In this document: piece after piece, positions 1-9,186 of the stretch | Layout of the letters: each line of letters opens with the position of its first letter | How positions within the stretch are numbered: position 1 is the stretch's first letter | NCBI GenBank assembly: GCA_003045895.1 | Contig: PZPC01000001.1 | Coordinates: 163,733 to 227,732 of the forward strand | Direction: 5' to 3' | Length of the DNA stretch: 64,000 bases | DNA from: Bacteroidota bacterium | Lineage (GTDB): Bacteria; Bacteroidota; Bacteroidia; Chitinophagales; Saprospiraceae | Notes under the pieces: model-generated | What the model was told of the DNA's origin: nothing | Database searches by the model: none | What the model saw: only the letters and a program-made list of their open reading frames with translations | Translations under genes and position numbers: made by a program

Positions 1-462
1 CATCCCGATAGGATCGGTGATCCCTTGCTCGCTGTCGATGGTATATTCCTGCGGGATAACGTGCAAGATCTTATCACCTGGCGGCAATACGAGTTTGTAC
101 ATGTCGCTGATGAGGCGATCAATATCCCGGCGGCTGATTTCCGTGTGGTCGTTGTCACGGGTCAGCATGCCGCGGTGCTGCAGGCTTTTGATGTGCTGGC
201 CGGCAATACCGACGTGCACTTCCTTGAAGGTCAGCCCCGACTGGCGCTCGGCCAATTTAACGGCCTCGGTGATGGCATTGACGGTTTTTTCAATGTTTGA
301 AACTACGCCGCGTAGCACGCCTTCACTGTTGACTTTCCCGAAACCGAGGATTTCGAGTTTTCCGTGCTCATTGCGACGGCCTACCAGCGCACACACTTTG
401 GTGGTGCCAATGTCGACCGCTACAATAGCATCTGATGATTCGTTTACATGTTTTGCATCCAT
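1..462 (-). CDS. ftsA: Cell division protein FtsA, N-terminal part (runs off the window)
   Basis: FtsA is the actin-like protein that tethers FtsZ to the membrane and recruits the divisome. About 154 N-terminal residues are visible. They carry the first phosphate-binding motif of the actin/Hsp70 ATPase fold (VAVDIGTTK, about residues 14-22) followed by sequence typical of subdomains 1A and 1C. The ATG at 460-462 is used. The 3' end lies beyond the left edge, where ftsZ would be expected. The gene is the last visible member of the dcw operon, 102 bp downstream of ftsQ. Confidence 0.93.
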   Translation of the reverse strand, partial: MDAKHVNESSDAIVAVDIGTTKVCALVGRRNEHGKLEILGFGKVNSEGVLRGVVSNIEKTVNAITEAVKLAERQSGLTFKEVHVGIAGQHIKSLQHRGMLTRDNDHTEISRRDIDRLISDMYKLVLPPGDKILHVIPQEYTIDSEQGITDPIGM

Positions 463-564
463 TACTTTCCGTTTTAATTCAAAAAAATACGCACCGGACT
501 CCTGTTGACCGGTTTGTTGTTAATAGTTATTTTGGTTCCCGTCACTTTTTGGGTAACGGGCTAA

Positions 565-1350
565 TTATCGCTTCTTACAGACGACCTGTCCCGCGTAGCG
601 GAGGTCGAACGATTCGTAGGCTTGCCAACCTTTGTAGGCCAATCCTTCGCGGTAAAAATCTTTCAGCCGCTGAAGCTTATCCGCCGCATTTTGGAAGCGA
701 CCAAAAAGGATGGTCTGCTGCCCAATTTTCGGACTCAGGATCAACTCCCCACGTTTGTTGACGTAGATCTGTTCAACCAAGGCATCCAGAAATTCGTCGC
801 GGCGCAACAACTCGTTCAATTCGAAAACGTCGGCCAGCAGATTGTCTCCCCGGCTAATGATGTGCGCTTCATAAGGTGGCAGGTTGCCCGTCACGACCCT
901 TACCCGTGCGGCGTAGTGGGTACTCGGGGGCATTTGCTCACCTGCGATATCCAGGTAGTAGTTGAGGTCGTTGTTGTCGATGATGCGCAGCAAGGGCTTC
1001 CGCTGAACGATCTCAATATGTACCCGGTTCTGGGCATCGACGTAGGCTTCGGCAGATTTTACAAAAGGATCTTCTTCCAGCACCCGTTCCAGTCGTTCAA
1101 TATTGACTTCTCCTACCGGAAAAGTGGTTAATGGCTGGGCAAAACGCACCTCCAACAGCTTGGGGATGTCTTCTTCGCTGATGAGGAAGTTCCCTTGCTC
1201 CAAAGGCTCAATGGCCACCACGATATCACTCACGTACGCACTGCTCTTGCGCTGCATCGCACCCAGGACAATAGAGAGCACCAGCAGGGCCAGACCGCCC
1301 CACATAGCCATTCTCAAAGTGGTTACGAATTCACGTTTTGCTTTACTCAT
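565..1350 (-). CDS. ftsQ: Cell division protein FtsQ/DivIB
   Basis: Bitopic divisome protein that links early and late division proteins through its periplasmic POTRA and beta domains. The 261-residue product has a short charged cytoplasmic tail, one membrane segment at about residues 13-30, then a POTRA-like region and beta domain. Sequence conservation in this family is low, so the call rests on size, topology and position between murC and ftsA. Its ATG overlaps the murC stop by 4 bp, which suggests translational coupling. Confidence 0.88.
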   Translation of the reverse strand: MSKAKREFVTTLRMAMWGGLALLVLSIVLGAMQRKSSAYVSDIVVAIEPLEQGNFLISEEDIPKLLEVRFAQPLTTFPVGEVNIERLERVLEEDPFVKSAEAYVDAQNRVHIEIVQRKPLLRIIDNNDLNYYLDIAGEQMPPSTHYAARVRVVTGNLPPYEAHIISRGDNLLADVFELNELLRRDEFLDALVEQIYVNKRGELILSPKIGQQTILFGRFQNAADKLQRLKDFYREGLAYKGWQAYESFDLRYAGQVVCKKR

Positions 1351-2705
1351 GCTACGGTTTTAAGCAAGTGATTCTTAAGAGGTTCTACCAGGGTATCGAT
1401 ATCGCCAGCACCCAGCGTCAGTAGCACTTCTACCGAGGAGGGGTCCATGTTTTCCAGTAATTCACTTTTTGCGAGCAGTTTTACCCGCTTGTTTTTCATG
1501 TGTTCAACAATAATCCGGGAACTTACACCCGGAATAGGCGCTTCCCGCGCCGGATAAATATCCAGCAGGAATACTTCGTCCAATTGATCCAGCGCCGCGG
1601 CAAATCCCTCGACAAAGTCGCGGGTACGCGAGAATAAATGCGGTTGAAAGACGCCCGTTAGCTTGCGTCCGGGATACAATTCCCGGGCAGCGCCAATGGC
1701 GGCGTCCAATTCTGCCGGGTGGTGGGCATAGTCGTCGATATAGACGAGCCGCTCCTCCCGGATCTGGAATTCAAAGCGCCGGCCAATGCCCCGGAAACTG
1801 AGCAGTCCTTCCCGGATCTGTGTGGGGGTTGCCCCCATATTCACGGCTACGGTGATGGCTGCCAGCGCATTTTCAATGTTGTGACGGCCGGGGTGTGGGT
1901 GTTGTAATCCTTCGATCACCTGTTCGGTTCCGTAGTAGTCGAAAACAAAGAAGCCGTTTTCTACCCGTACCGCTTCGGCGCGGATATCCCCCACGCCAAT
2001 GCCGAAGGTGGTGATCTGGGAACGATCGGTAAAATGCTTTTCCAAACCTGCTTTTAACAACAGCCTGCCACTGGGCTTCAATAATTTGGCGAAAGCCAGG
2101 AAACCCGTTTGCAACAGGGTTTCTTCGTCACCGTAGATATCCAGGTGATCGGCGTCCATGGCCATGATAATGGCAATGTCCGGATGCAAGGTCAGGAAAG
2201 ATCGGTCAAACTCGTCGGCTTCCACGACGACCCAATCACTGGTGCCCGCCACAAAGTTAGAAGCGAAGTTCCGGGCCACACCACCCAGGAAAGCATTACA
2301 ATCCACCCCACTGGAACGCAGCAAATGCGTCGTCAGGGTCGAAGTCGTTGTTTTGCCGTGGGTACCTGCCACCGCTACCGTACGCATGCCTTCACTGATG
2401 ATGCCCAGGATCTGACTCCGTTTCAGCACGGGGGGTCCCTGCGCCCGGAACCACTGCAATTCGGCATGGGTAGCCGGTACAGCGGGGGTGTAAACCACCA
2501 GATCGATGCCCGTGGGTAAGCTCGCTATATCGGCGGCGTAGCGCACGGGAATGCCTTCGGCCACCAGGGTTTTGGTGAGTACCGTTTCGGTCCGATCGTA
2601 GCCCGCCACCTGCACACCTCTTCCCTTAAAGTAGCGAGCAATCGCACTCATGCCGATACCGCCGATACCGATGAAATAGATGTTATGGATGTTTTCGAGC
2701 TTCAT
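1347..2705 (-). CDS. murC: UDP-N-acetylmuramate--L-alanine ligase MurC
   Basis: Cytoplasmic ATP-dependent ligase that adds L-alanine to UDP-MurNAc, the first step of stem-peptide synthesis. The 452-residue protein has the N-terminal nucleotide-sugar-binding glycine motif GIGGIGMSA (about 13-21). It also has the Mur ligase ATP loop AGTHGKTTT (113-121) and the C-terminal DDYAHHPAE motif characteristic of MurC. Length is normal. It lies 74 bp after murG, one of the larger gaps in this otherwise tightly packed cluster, and overlaps ftsQ by 4 bp. Confidence 0.97.
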   Translation of the reverse strand: MKLENIHNIYFIGIGGIGMSAIARYFKGRGVQVAGYDRTETVLTKTLVAEGIPVRYAADIASLPTGIDLVVYTPAVPATHAELQWFRAQGPPVLKRSQILGIISEGMRTVAVAGTHGKTTTSTLTTHLLRSSGVDCNAFLGGVARNFASNFVAGTSDWVVVEADEFDRSFLTLHPDIAIIMAMDADHLDIYGDEETLLQTGFLAFAKLLKPSGRLLLKAGLEKHFTDRSQITTFGIGVGDIRAEAVRVENGFFVFDYYGTEQVIEGLQHPHPGRHNIENALAAITVAVNMGATPTQIREGLLSFRGIGRRFEFQIREERLVYIDDYAHHPAELDAAIGAARELYPGRKLTGVFQPHLFSRTRDFVEGFAAALDQLDEVFLLDIYPAREAPIPGVSSRIIVEHMKNKRVKLLAKSELLENMDPSSVEVLLTLGAGDIDTLVEPLKNHLLKTVA

Positions 2706-2779
2706 ATTATATTTTCAATTGCGAATCAAATTCAATCTTGTGGTTATCCTTGCCTGCCGACAACTGTGCTATTTACCGG

Positions 2780-3901
2780 TCAGACCGTCCTTCCGGCCAA
2801 CCACAGCACCTCGCGGGCTATTTTGTCGGCGGCTCCCGGATAGGCCATCTTTTTGGCGTTTTCCGCCAGTTTTTCCCGGCCATATTGGTCAAACAGCAAA
2901 GCCAGAGCCGTCTTTACCAGTTCGGTTTGGGCGTCCTGGTCTTTTATCATTATGGCGGCTTCCTTATTGGCCAGGGCCAGGGCATTCTTCGTTTGGTGAT
3001 CCTCCGCAACGTTGGGCGAAGGTACCAGGATGGCCGCTTTGCCCAGCAGGCAAATCTCCGAGATGGTCAGGGCGCCGGCGCGGCTGATCACCAGGTCGGC
3101 AGCGGCGTAAGCCAGGTCCATCCGATCCAAAAAAGGGCGCAACTGCACATTGGTCAGCTTTGCAGTAGGGCAGTTGGCGTAAGTCGTTTCGTACAGTTTA
3201 CCACACTGCCACAGCACCTGTACTTGTTGGTCACGGGCCAGTATGTCGGTCGCTCCGGCAAGTGCTTCGTTGAGCGTCCTGGCACCCAGGCTACCGCCAG
3301 TGACCAATAGAATCGGCCGGTCGGCATCCAGTCCGTAGTGAGCGCAGGCGGCCGCCCGGTTCCCCTGGTTGGCCAGCAAGTCTTCGCGCACGGGGTTGCC
3401 TACCTCCAGCAGCTTAGCCGCAGGGAAATACCGCTCCATATCAGGATAGGCCACACAAATGCGGTCGGCTATTTTAGCCAGCCATTTGTTGGTGAGGCCA
3501 GCGTAGGCATTCTGCTCCTGAATAAGGATTGGAATACCATAAGACCCTGCTTGCCGCAAAAGTGGCCCACTCGCGTAACCGCCAGTACCGACAACAACCT
3601 GGGGCCGTAGCCGCCGAATAATGCGTCCGGCTTGCCAGATGCTGTACAGTAATTTGACCGGAAACAAGAGGTTCTGCAGGCTTAATTTGCGCTGCAAGCC
3701 ACTGATCCACAGCCCTTCAATGGGGTAGCCCGCCTGGGGTACCCGCTCCATCTCCATACGCCCAAGCGCACCAACAAAGCTAATCTCAGCATCGGGAGCG
3801 AGTGCTTTTACGCGATCCGCAATGGCAATGGCGGGAAAAATATGCCCACCGGTACCACCGCCGCTGAAAATAATCCGGAGTTGTTGGTTGTCGTTGATCA
3901 T
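2780..3901 (-). CDS. murG: MurG, lipid II-forming GlcNAc transferase
   Basis: Peripheral membrane glycosyltransferase (GT28) that transfers GlcNAc from UDP-GlcNAc onto lipid I to give lipid II. The glycine-rich N-terminal motif GGGTGGH is at residues 14-20. A second G loop, GGSLGA, and the C-terminal UDP-GlcNAc site (ISRAGALTISE) are clear. The 373-residue length fits the family. The start ATG overlaps the ftsW stop by 4 bp, so the two are probably translationally coupled. Together they make and polymerise lipid II. Confidence 0.97.
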   Translation of the reverse strand: MINDNQQLRIIFSGGGTGGHIFPAIAIADRVKALAPDAEISFVGALGRMEMERVPQAGYPIEGLWISGLQRKLSLQNLLFPVKLLYSIWQAGRIIRRLRPQVVVGTGGYASGPLLRQAGSYGIPILIQEQNAYAGLTNKWLAKIADRICVAYPDMERYFPAAKLLEVGNPVREDLLANQGNRAAACAHYGLDADRPILLVTGGSLGARTLNEALAGATDILARDQQVQVLWQCGKLYETTYANCPTAKLTNVQLRPFLDRMDLAYAAADLVISRAGALTISEICLLGKAAILVPSPNVAEDHQTKNALALANKEAAIMIKDQDAQTELVKTALALLFDQYGREKLAENAKKMAYPGAADKIAREVLWLAGRTV

Positions 3902-5064
3902 ATGTCTTCTTCTATGTCAGCCTCGTTGACGGATTCTATGTATTTGCTCACACTCAGGATAATGCCAAAAGCCACGCAGGTGAAGAGCAAGGAGGTTCCT
4001 CCCATACTGATTAGTGGCAAGGTCAGCCCGGTTACGGGCAACAAATTCACGTTGATACCAACGTGGAAAAATGCCTGAATGATGATGATCAGGCTCAGCC
4101 CCAGGGCCACCATCGCACCAAAGGCTTTGGGGCTTTTGGTGATGAGCCGCGTGACGCGAAAAAACAACAACAGGTACAAGCCAATAATAACAGCTCCCCC
4201 GATAACCCCATACTCTTCGCAAATAATCGCGTAGATGAAGTCGGCGTGGGCGTAAGGCAGGTAGTTGCGCTGGGTACTATTGCCGGGCCCGACACCCGTC
4301 CACCCGCCATTGGCCAGGGCAATCTTAGCCTGGTCGATCTGGTAGGTGTCTTCTCCTGTTTCACTGGGTGCGATAAATTGTTGCATTCGGCTTTCCCAGG
4401 TTTGAACCCTTACGTATTCCGGTAAGGAACGCCCCAGTAGCAGTAGAAAAGCAAACATAATACCGCCCGCGAGCAAGAGTAATCCGATGTATTTCATGGC
4501 TACCCGTCCAACGAACATCATGAACAGGCAGGTTATAAAGACGATGATGGCGGTCGACAAATCTGCTGGTGCAATCAGCCCGCAAACCAATACGATAGGT
4601 ACGATAATGGGCACGAAAGCACTCTGAAAATCCTTGATGTAGTCCTGTTTGCTGCTGATAGCGCGGGCGACGTAAATGATCAGGGCCAGCTTGGCAAAGT
4701 CAGAGGTTTGGAAACTAATACCCACAATCGGGATCATAATCCACCGGCGGGCCTGGTTGATGTCTGTACCCAAGACCAGGGTGTACGCCAGCAAGATCAG
4801 GGCAATGGGCAGCAAAATGGGCGCCCAGTTCATGTAGCGGCGGTAATGGAGCAAATGGCAGAAGTAGGTGATCACCAACCCGCCCATCAGGATGATGCCG
4901 TGCTTGAACAGGTAAGATTCGGTATTGCCTCCCCGTTCCCGGTAGGCCAACGTGCCGGTAGCGCTGTACACGGCCAGCAGGGAGAACAAGCCCAACAGCA
5001 CCAAAATGGCCCAAACCATTCGGTCACCGCGTAATTCTGCCGCTATTCTTGCTGAGAAGCTCAT
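3898..5064 (-). CDS. ftsW: FtsW, septal peptidoglycan polymerase (SEDS family)
   Basis: Polytopic SEDS glycosyltransferase that polymerises lipid II at the septum together with FtsI. The 388-residue protein is strongly hydrophobic, with about ten membrane segments. It has a conserved extracellular loop (GWTGVGPGNSTQ) and the C-terminal family region NVNLLPVTGLTLPLISMGG. The acidic C-terminal tail (NEADIEEDI) is cytoplasmic. FtsW is preferred over RodA because of its place in the dcw cluster, between murD and murG, with 4-bp overlaps on both sides. Confidence 0.95.
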   Translation of the reverse strand: MSFSARIAAELRGDRMVWAILVLLGLFSLLAVYSATGTLAYRERGGNTESYLFKHGIILMGGLVITYFCHLLHYRRYMNWAPILLPIALILLAYTLVLGTDINQARRWIMIPIVGISFQTSDFAKLALIIYVARAISSKQDYIKDFQSAFVPIIVPIVLVCGLIAPADLSTAIIVFITCLFMMFVGRVAMKYIGLLLLAGGIMFAFLLLLGRSLPEYVRVQTWESRMQQFIAPSETGEDTYQIDQAKIALANGGWTGVGPGNSTQRNYLPYAHADFIYAIICEEYGVIGGAVIIGLYLLLFFRVTRLITKSPKAFGAMVALGLSLIIIIQAFFHVGINVNLLPVTGLTLPLISMGGTSLLFTCVAFGIILSVSKYIESVNEADIEEDI

Positions 5065-6401
5065 GGTGCTGTTGTTAAATTAGGAGTGATTAATGCCTGG
5101 ACCGCAGCACGAAACTGATCGCCACGGTCAATATAGTTTTTGAAAAGATCGAAACTGGCACAGGCGGGCGACAGCAACACGACTTGCCCGGGTTGGGCCA
5201 ATTTGAATGCTGCCTGTACGGCGTCTTCCGCACGGCTGGTTTCACGGATGGTGTCAATTTTATCGGCAAAAGCGGCTTTCAACTTGGTGTTATCCGCCCC
5301 CAGGCAGATGAGCGCCTGCACCTTGTTTTTCGCCAGGGCAAAGAGTGGTTCGTAGTCATTGCCTTTGTCCGTTCCGCCGGCAATCCAGATAATGGGTTGC
5401 GTCATGGCTTCCAGGGCATAGGTGACGGCATCGACGTTGGTGGCTTTGCTGTCATTGATGTAAATCACGCCGTTCACTTCGCCTACCGGTTCCAAACGGT
5501 GGGGAACGGGCTGAAACGTGTTAAGCCCTTCCTGGAGCACCGCCATGCCGATACCCAGGGCCTGCGCCATACCTGTGGCAAACAATGCGTTCAAGGCATT
5601 GTGCCGGCCCCGGAGTTGGGTGGTGTTCAGATCGAGCCAGCCATCCGCCAGGCGCAGGCGGTGATCCATGATCGCGGCTTTCGAAATGGGGTGCAGCTGC
5701 GCTTTAACATTCGTCGTGGCCAACCCTTTTTTCGTATGCTCATCTTCGGCCAGGTACCACAGTTCGTCCGTAGCCTGCTGGTTCATGGTGATGCGCATTT
5801 TCGAGGCTGTGTAACCCGCCATATCGTAGTTGTACCGATCCAAATGATCGGGCGTAATATTGAGGATGGCAGCCAAACGAGGGCGAAAATCCCGGATGCT
5901 GTCCAACTGGAAACTGCTGATTTCAATAACGAACACCTCGGGTTCATCGCCCTCGGCCAGGCTGCGGGCAAAACTGATGCCTACGTTCCCTACCAGGGAT
6001 GCTTTGATGCCGCCTGCGTTCAGGAGGTGATGCGTCAGGTAGGCGGTGGTGGTTTTTCCGTTGCTCCCGGTAATGGCCAGGAGGGTCGCCTGCGTAAAAC
6101 GCGCCGCGTACTCAATTTCTCCGATCACCGGAATTCCCTGGGCCACCAACTCCAGCACCAGGGGGACCGTGTCGGGAATGCCCGGACTCTTGATCACCTC
6201 GCTGGCCTGCAAAATCTGCGCACGGGTGTGTTGCCCGGTTTCGAAGGCAATTCCCGCCGCCAGAAGTTCTGCCTGGTGGACGGCGCTGATCTCGCCCCGA
6301 TCGGACAGGAACACGCTGGCGCCGTTCTTTTTGGCCAGTAGTGCAGCGCCTACGCCGCTTTCGCCACCCCCTAGTACCACGATGTTCGTTTGGTGCTTCA
6401 T
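5061..6401 (-). CDS. murD: UDP-N-acetylmuramoylalanine--D-glutamate ligase MurD
   Basis: Cytoplasmic Mur ligase that adds D-glutamate to UDP-MurNAc-L-Ala. Visible features are the N-terminal dinucleotide-like fold (VVLGGGESGVG), the ATP loop TGSNGKTTT (111-119), the central ITPDHLDRY motif and the C-terminal ligase domain (INDSKATN, LLSPACASFDLF). The 446-residue length is normal. Only 7 bp separate it from mraY upstream, and it overlaps ftsW by 4 bp. Confidence 0.97.
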   Translation of the reverse strand: MKHQTNIVVLGGGESGVGAALLAKKNGASVFLSDRGEISAVHQAELLAAGIAFETGQHTRAQILQASEVIKSPGIPDTVPLVLELVAQGIPVIGEIEYAARFTQATLLAITGSNGKTTTAYLTHHLLNAGGIKASLVGNVGISFARSLAEGDEPEVFVIEISSFQLDSIRDFRPRLAAILNITPDHLDRYNYDMAGYTASKMRITMNQQATDELWYLAEDEHTKKGLATTNVKAQLHPISKAAIMDHRLRLADGWLDLNTTQLRGRHNALNALFATGMAQALGIGMAVLQEGLNTFQPVPHRLEPVGEVNGVIYINDSKATNVDAVTYALEAMTQPIIWIAGGTDKGNDYEPLFALAKNKVQALICLGADNTKLKAAFADKIDTIRETSRAEDAVQAAFKLAQPGQVVLLSPACASFDLFKNYIDRGDQFRAAVQALITPNLTTAP

Positions 6402-6408
6402 AGTGCTG

Positions 6409-7665
6409 TTAGCGGATCTTGAGGGTTAATATGGTGGCTACGGCCAAGAGGATACCCACAATCCAAAAGCGGGTAACGATCTTGGATTCCGCCATTCCTT
6501 TTTTCTGGTAGTGGTGGTGGAGCGGCGACATCAAAAGGATGCGGCGACCTTCACCGTATTTCCGGCGGGTGTATTTGAAATAACCGACTTGCAGCATAAC
6601 CGATAGGTTTTCGGCAACAAAAATGCCACAGAGGATAGGGATCAGCAGTTCTTTGCGCAACAGGATCGCCAGCGCGCCGATCACGCCACCCAGCATCAAA
6701 CTTCCCGTATCACCCATAAACACCTGTGCCGGGAAGGAATTGTACCACAAAAAGCCAAGGCAAGCCCCGAGGAAGCAGGCGGCGTAGATGACCAGCTCCC
6801 CACTGCCGGGAAGGTGTAATATGCCCAGGTAATTGGCCGCAATACTATTGCCGGAAACGTAGGCAAAAACCGCCAGGGTGATGCCAATAATCCCCGAAAC
6901 GCCGGTAGCTAGGCCATCCAGCCCGTCGGTAAGATTCGCGGCATTGGAAACGGCTGTCACAAGGAAGATGACAAAGGGGACAAAAACGATCCACGCCAGG
7001 TGCGGTGCCAGCGGGAGAATGTGGCCATAATCGAGCCGGTTGCCTTTCAGAAAAGGTACATTCGTCAGGTTGGTTTTATAATCTCCTTTCAGGACCACTG
7101 TTTGGTCGGCCTCTTGCAATCGGATGGTGTCACCTACCATTTGTGCTGGCCCGAGACCAATGCTTTCGGCTTCGTGGATATCCAGGCGCACGACAATTTG
7201 TTTGCTGTCCAGCATCGTCAGGGCAATGAAAATTCCCAAACCGATCTGGCCCATTACCTTGAAACGCCCCCGCAATCCTTTCTTGTTCTTGCGGAAAACT
7301 TTGATGTAGTCGTCGATGAATCCAATAACCGTCATCCAGCTGGTGGATACCAGCATAACAACGATGTAAATATTGTCTAACCGCGCCATCAACCAGCAGG
7401 GCACCAGGATGGCCATGACGATGATGATGCCGCCCATGGTGGGGGTGCCTTGTTTGGAGTTTTGGCCGGCCAGCCCCAAATCGCGAACCTCCTCACCAAC
7501 TTGCAAGGAGCGCAGCAGGCGAATGATCTTGCCGCCGAAGAGCATGGAAATAATGAGCGAAAGAATGATGGCGATTCCCGCACGAAAGGTGATGTACTGG
7601 AACAGGCGTGTCCAGGACCCCAGTCCAAAAGTAGCATCCAACCATTCTATGAGATAAATCAACAT
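6409..7665 (-). CDS. mraY: MraY, phospho-MurNAc-pentapeptide transferase
   Basis: Polytopic inner-membrane enzyme that transfers phospho-MurNAc-pentapeptide to undecaprenyl phosphate, forming lipid I. The aspartate-rich motif FIDDYIK, NLTDGLDGLA, MGDTGSL and the histidine motif PLHHHYQKKG are all present. At 418 residues it is longer than the E. coli enzyme (about 360). The extra length is a soluble-looking insertion at about residues 155-215, which I understand to be common in Bacteroidota MraY. It lies between murE and murD. murF, found at this place in many bacteria, is absent. Confidence 0.97.
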   Translation of the reverse strand: MLIYLIEWLDATFGLGSWTRLFQYITFRAGIAIILSLIISMLFGGKIIRLLRSLQVGEEVRDLGLAGQNSKQGTPTMGGIIIVMAILVPCWLMARLDNIYIVVMLVSTSWMTVIGFIDDYIKVFRKNKKGLRGRFKVMGQIGLGIFIALTMLDSKQIVVRLDIHEAESIGLGPAQMVGDTIRLQEADQTVVLKGDYKTNLTNVPFLKGNRLDYGHILPLAPHLAWIVFVPFVIFLVTAVSNAANLTDGLDGLATGVSGIIGITLAVFAYVSGNSIAANYLGILHLPGSGELVIYAACFLGACLGFLWYNSFPAQVFMGDTGSLMLGGVIGALAILLRKELLIPILCGIFVAENLSVMLQVGYFKYTRRKYGEGRRILLMSPLHHHYQKKGMAESKIVTRFWIVGILLAVATILTLKIR

Positions 7666-7689
7666 CGTTTTTCGTTTTGTCCTTTTGTT

Positions 7690-9156
7690 TTAAGCGCTTG
7701 CCGCAAGAATTTCCCGCAAAATAGCGGTATCATCGAAAGGGTGTTTCACCCCTTTTATTTCCTGGTAGTTTTCGTGCCCCTTGCCAGCCACCAGCACCAG
7801 ATCTCCTGGCCGGGCTAGTCGGCAGGCGGTCGTAATAGCCGAGCGACGGTCGCTAATGCGGAGTACCTGGGCTTGCTTGCCGGGTGGTACGCCCTTTGCC
7901 ATCTCGTCGAGGATAGCTTCCGGGTCTTCGGAACGGGGGTTGTCACTCGTGAGGATCACCTCATGGCTATAATCACAAGCAGCTTTGGCCATCAGCGGGC
8001 GCTTGGTTCGATCCCGGTCGCCACCACAACCCAGTACGGTAAGCAGGCGCTGTCCGGGGGACAGCATCTCCCGCAGGGTACCACAAATTTTCTCCACCGA
8101 ATCGGGGGTGTGTGCATAATCAACCACCCCGGTGATACCACCGTGGGCGCCGCGAATGTAGCTGGCTCGTCCGGCCGGACCGGGCAGGTCACTAAGGATG
8201 CGCAGCACCTCGGCCTGGTTTTGTTGCAACAGCATGGCTGTGCCGTAAACCGCCAGCAGGTTGTAGGCGTTGAAATGGCCGATCAGGCGGGCAAATAGTT
8301 CTTGTCCGTCTATTTCCAGGTGCAAACCCTGGGGCGTATTTTCCAGCACGCGGGCCCGAAAATCAGCCATACTCCGCAAGCTGTAGGTATAGGCCTTCGC
8401 CGCGGAGTTTTGTACCATCACCGAGCCGCGTTTGTCATCTTCATTCACTAGGGCAAAGGCTGTTTTAGGCAGCTGGTCAAAGAATTTCTTCTTGGCCTCG
8501 ATGTAGGCTTTGAAGGTGCCGTGGTAGTCGAGGTGATCGTGCGACATATTGGTGAAAACCCCACCCGCGAAATCCAGTCCGGCAATCCGGTCCTGATCGA
8601 TGGCGTGAGAACTGGCTTCCATAAACACGTAACTACAGCCGGCATCAACCATTTCAGCCAGGAGCCGGTTGAGCTGCACGGCATCGGGGGTGGTGTGGGT
8701 GGCCGCGGCCAACGTTGTACCAATGCGGTTTTCGACGGTCGACAATAACCCGGTCTGGTAGCCCAACCCGGTAAAAAGCTGGTAGAGTAGGGTAGCGGTC
8801 GTGGTTTTGCCGTTGGTGCCCGTAACGCCGACCAACTTAAGCTGGCTACTGGGATGGTCAAAAAAGGCCGCTGCCAATTGGCCCAACGCGACCGAAGTGC
8901 GGGGTACTTGTACCCAACAGCCTGCGCTGGCTTGTTCTTGCTCGGTAGGCGCGCGTTCGGCAACAATACCCACCGCGCCACTGCTCAAAGCTTGATCGAT
9001 ATACTGGTGTCCATCGGTTTGGGTACCCCGCACCGCAACAAACAGACAGCCCGCTCCGACTCGCCGGGAATCGAATACCAATTCCTTGACCAGCAAGTTG
9101 GTATCGCCCCAGGTGAGAGGTGCTTTAAGGTCTGCTATTAGTTGGTGTACCTGCAT
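7690..9156 (-). CDS. murE: UDP-MurNAc-L-Ala-D-Glu--2,6-diaminopimelate ligase MurE
   Basis: Adds the third stem-peptide residue. The ATP loop GTNGKTTT lies at residues 113-120. The substrate-specificity motif near the C terminus reads DNPR, the signature of enzymes using meso-diaminopimelate rather than lysine. This predicts DAP-type peptidoglycan, as expected in Gram-negative Bacteroidota. The 488-residue length is typical. The gene sits 30 bp after ftsI and 24 bp before mraY. Confidence 0.96.
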   Translation of the reverse strand: MQVHQLIADLKAPLTWGDTNLLVKELVFDSRRVGAGCLFVAVRGTQTDGHQYIDQALSSGAVGIVAERAPTEQEQASAGCWVQVPRTSVALGQLAAAFFDHPSSQLKLVGVTGTNGKTTTATLLYQLFTGLGYQTGLLSTVENRIGTTLAAATHTTPDAVQLNRLLAEMVDAGCSYVFMEASSHAIDQDRIAGLDFAGGVFTNMSHDHLDYHGTFKAYIEAKKKFFDQLPKTAFALVNEDDKRGSVMVQNSAAKAYTYSLRSMADFRARVLENTPQGLHLEIDGQELFARLIGHFNAYNLLAVYGTAMLLQQNQAEVLRILSDLPGPAGRASYIRGAHGGITGVVDYAHTPDSVEKICGTLREMLSPGQRLLTVLGCGGDRDRTKRPLMAKAACDYSHEVILTSDNPRSEDPEAILDEMAKGVPPGKQAQVLRISDRRSAITTACRLARPGDLVLVAGKGHENYQEIKGVKHPFDDTAILREILAASA

Positions 9157-9186
9157 GTTTGTTTTGCTGTTTGTGGTCTGGTCGCC

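Noticed and set aside
5184..6341. 385-codon frame antisense to murD
   Set aside because: Shadow of murD codon structure; the translation has no recognisable domain.
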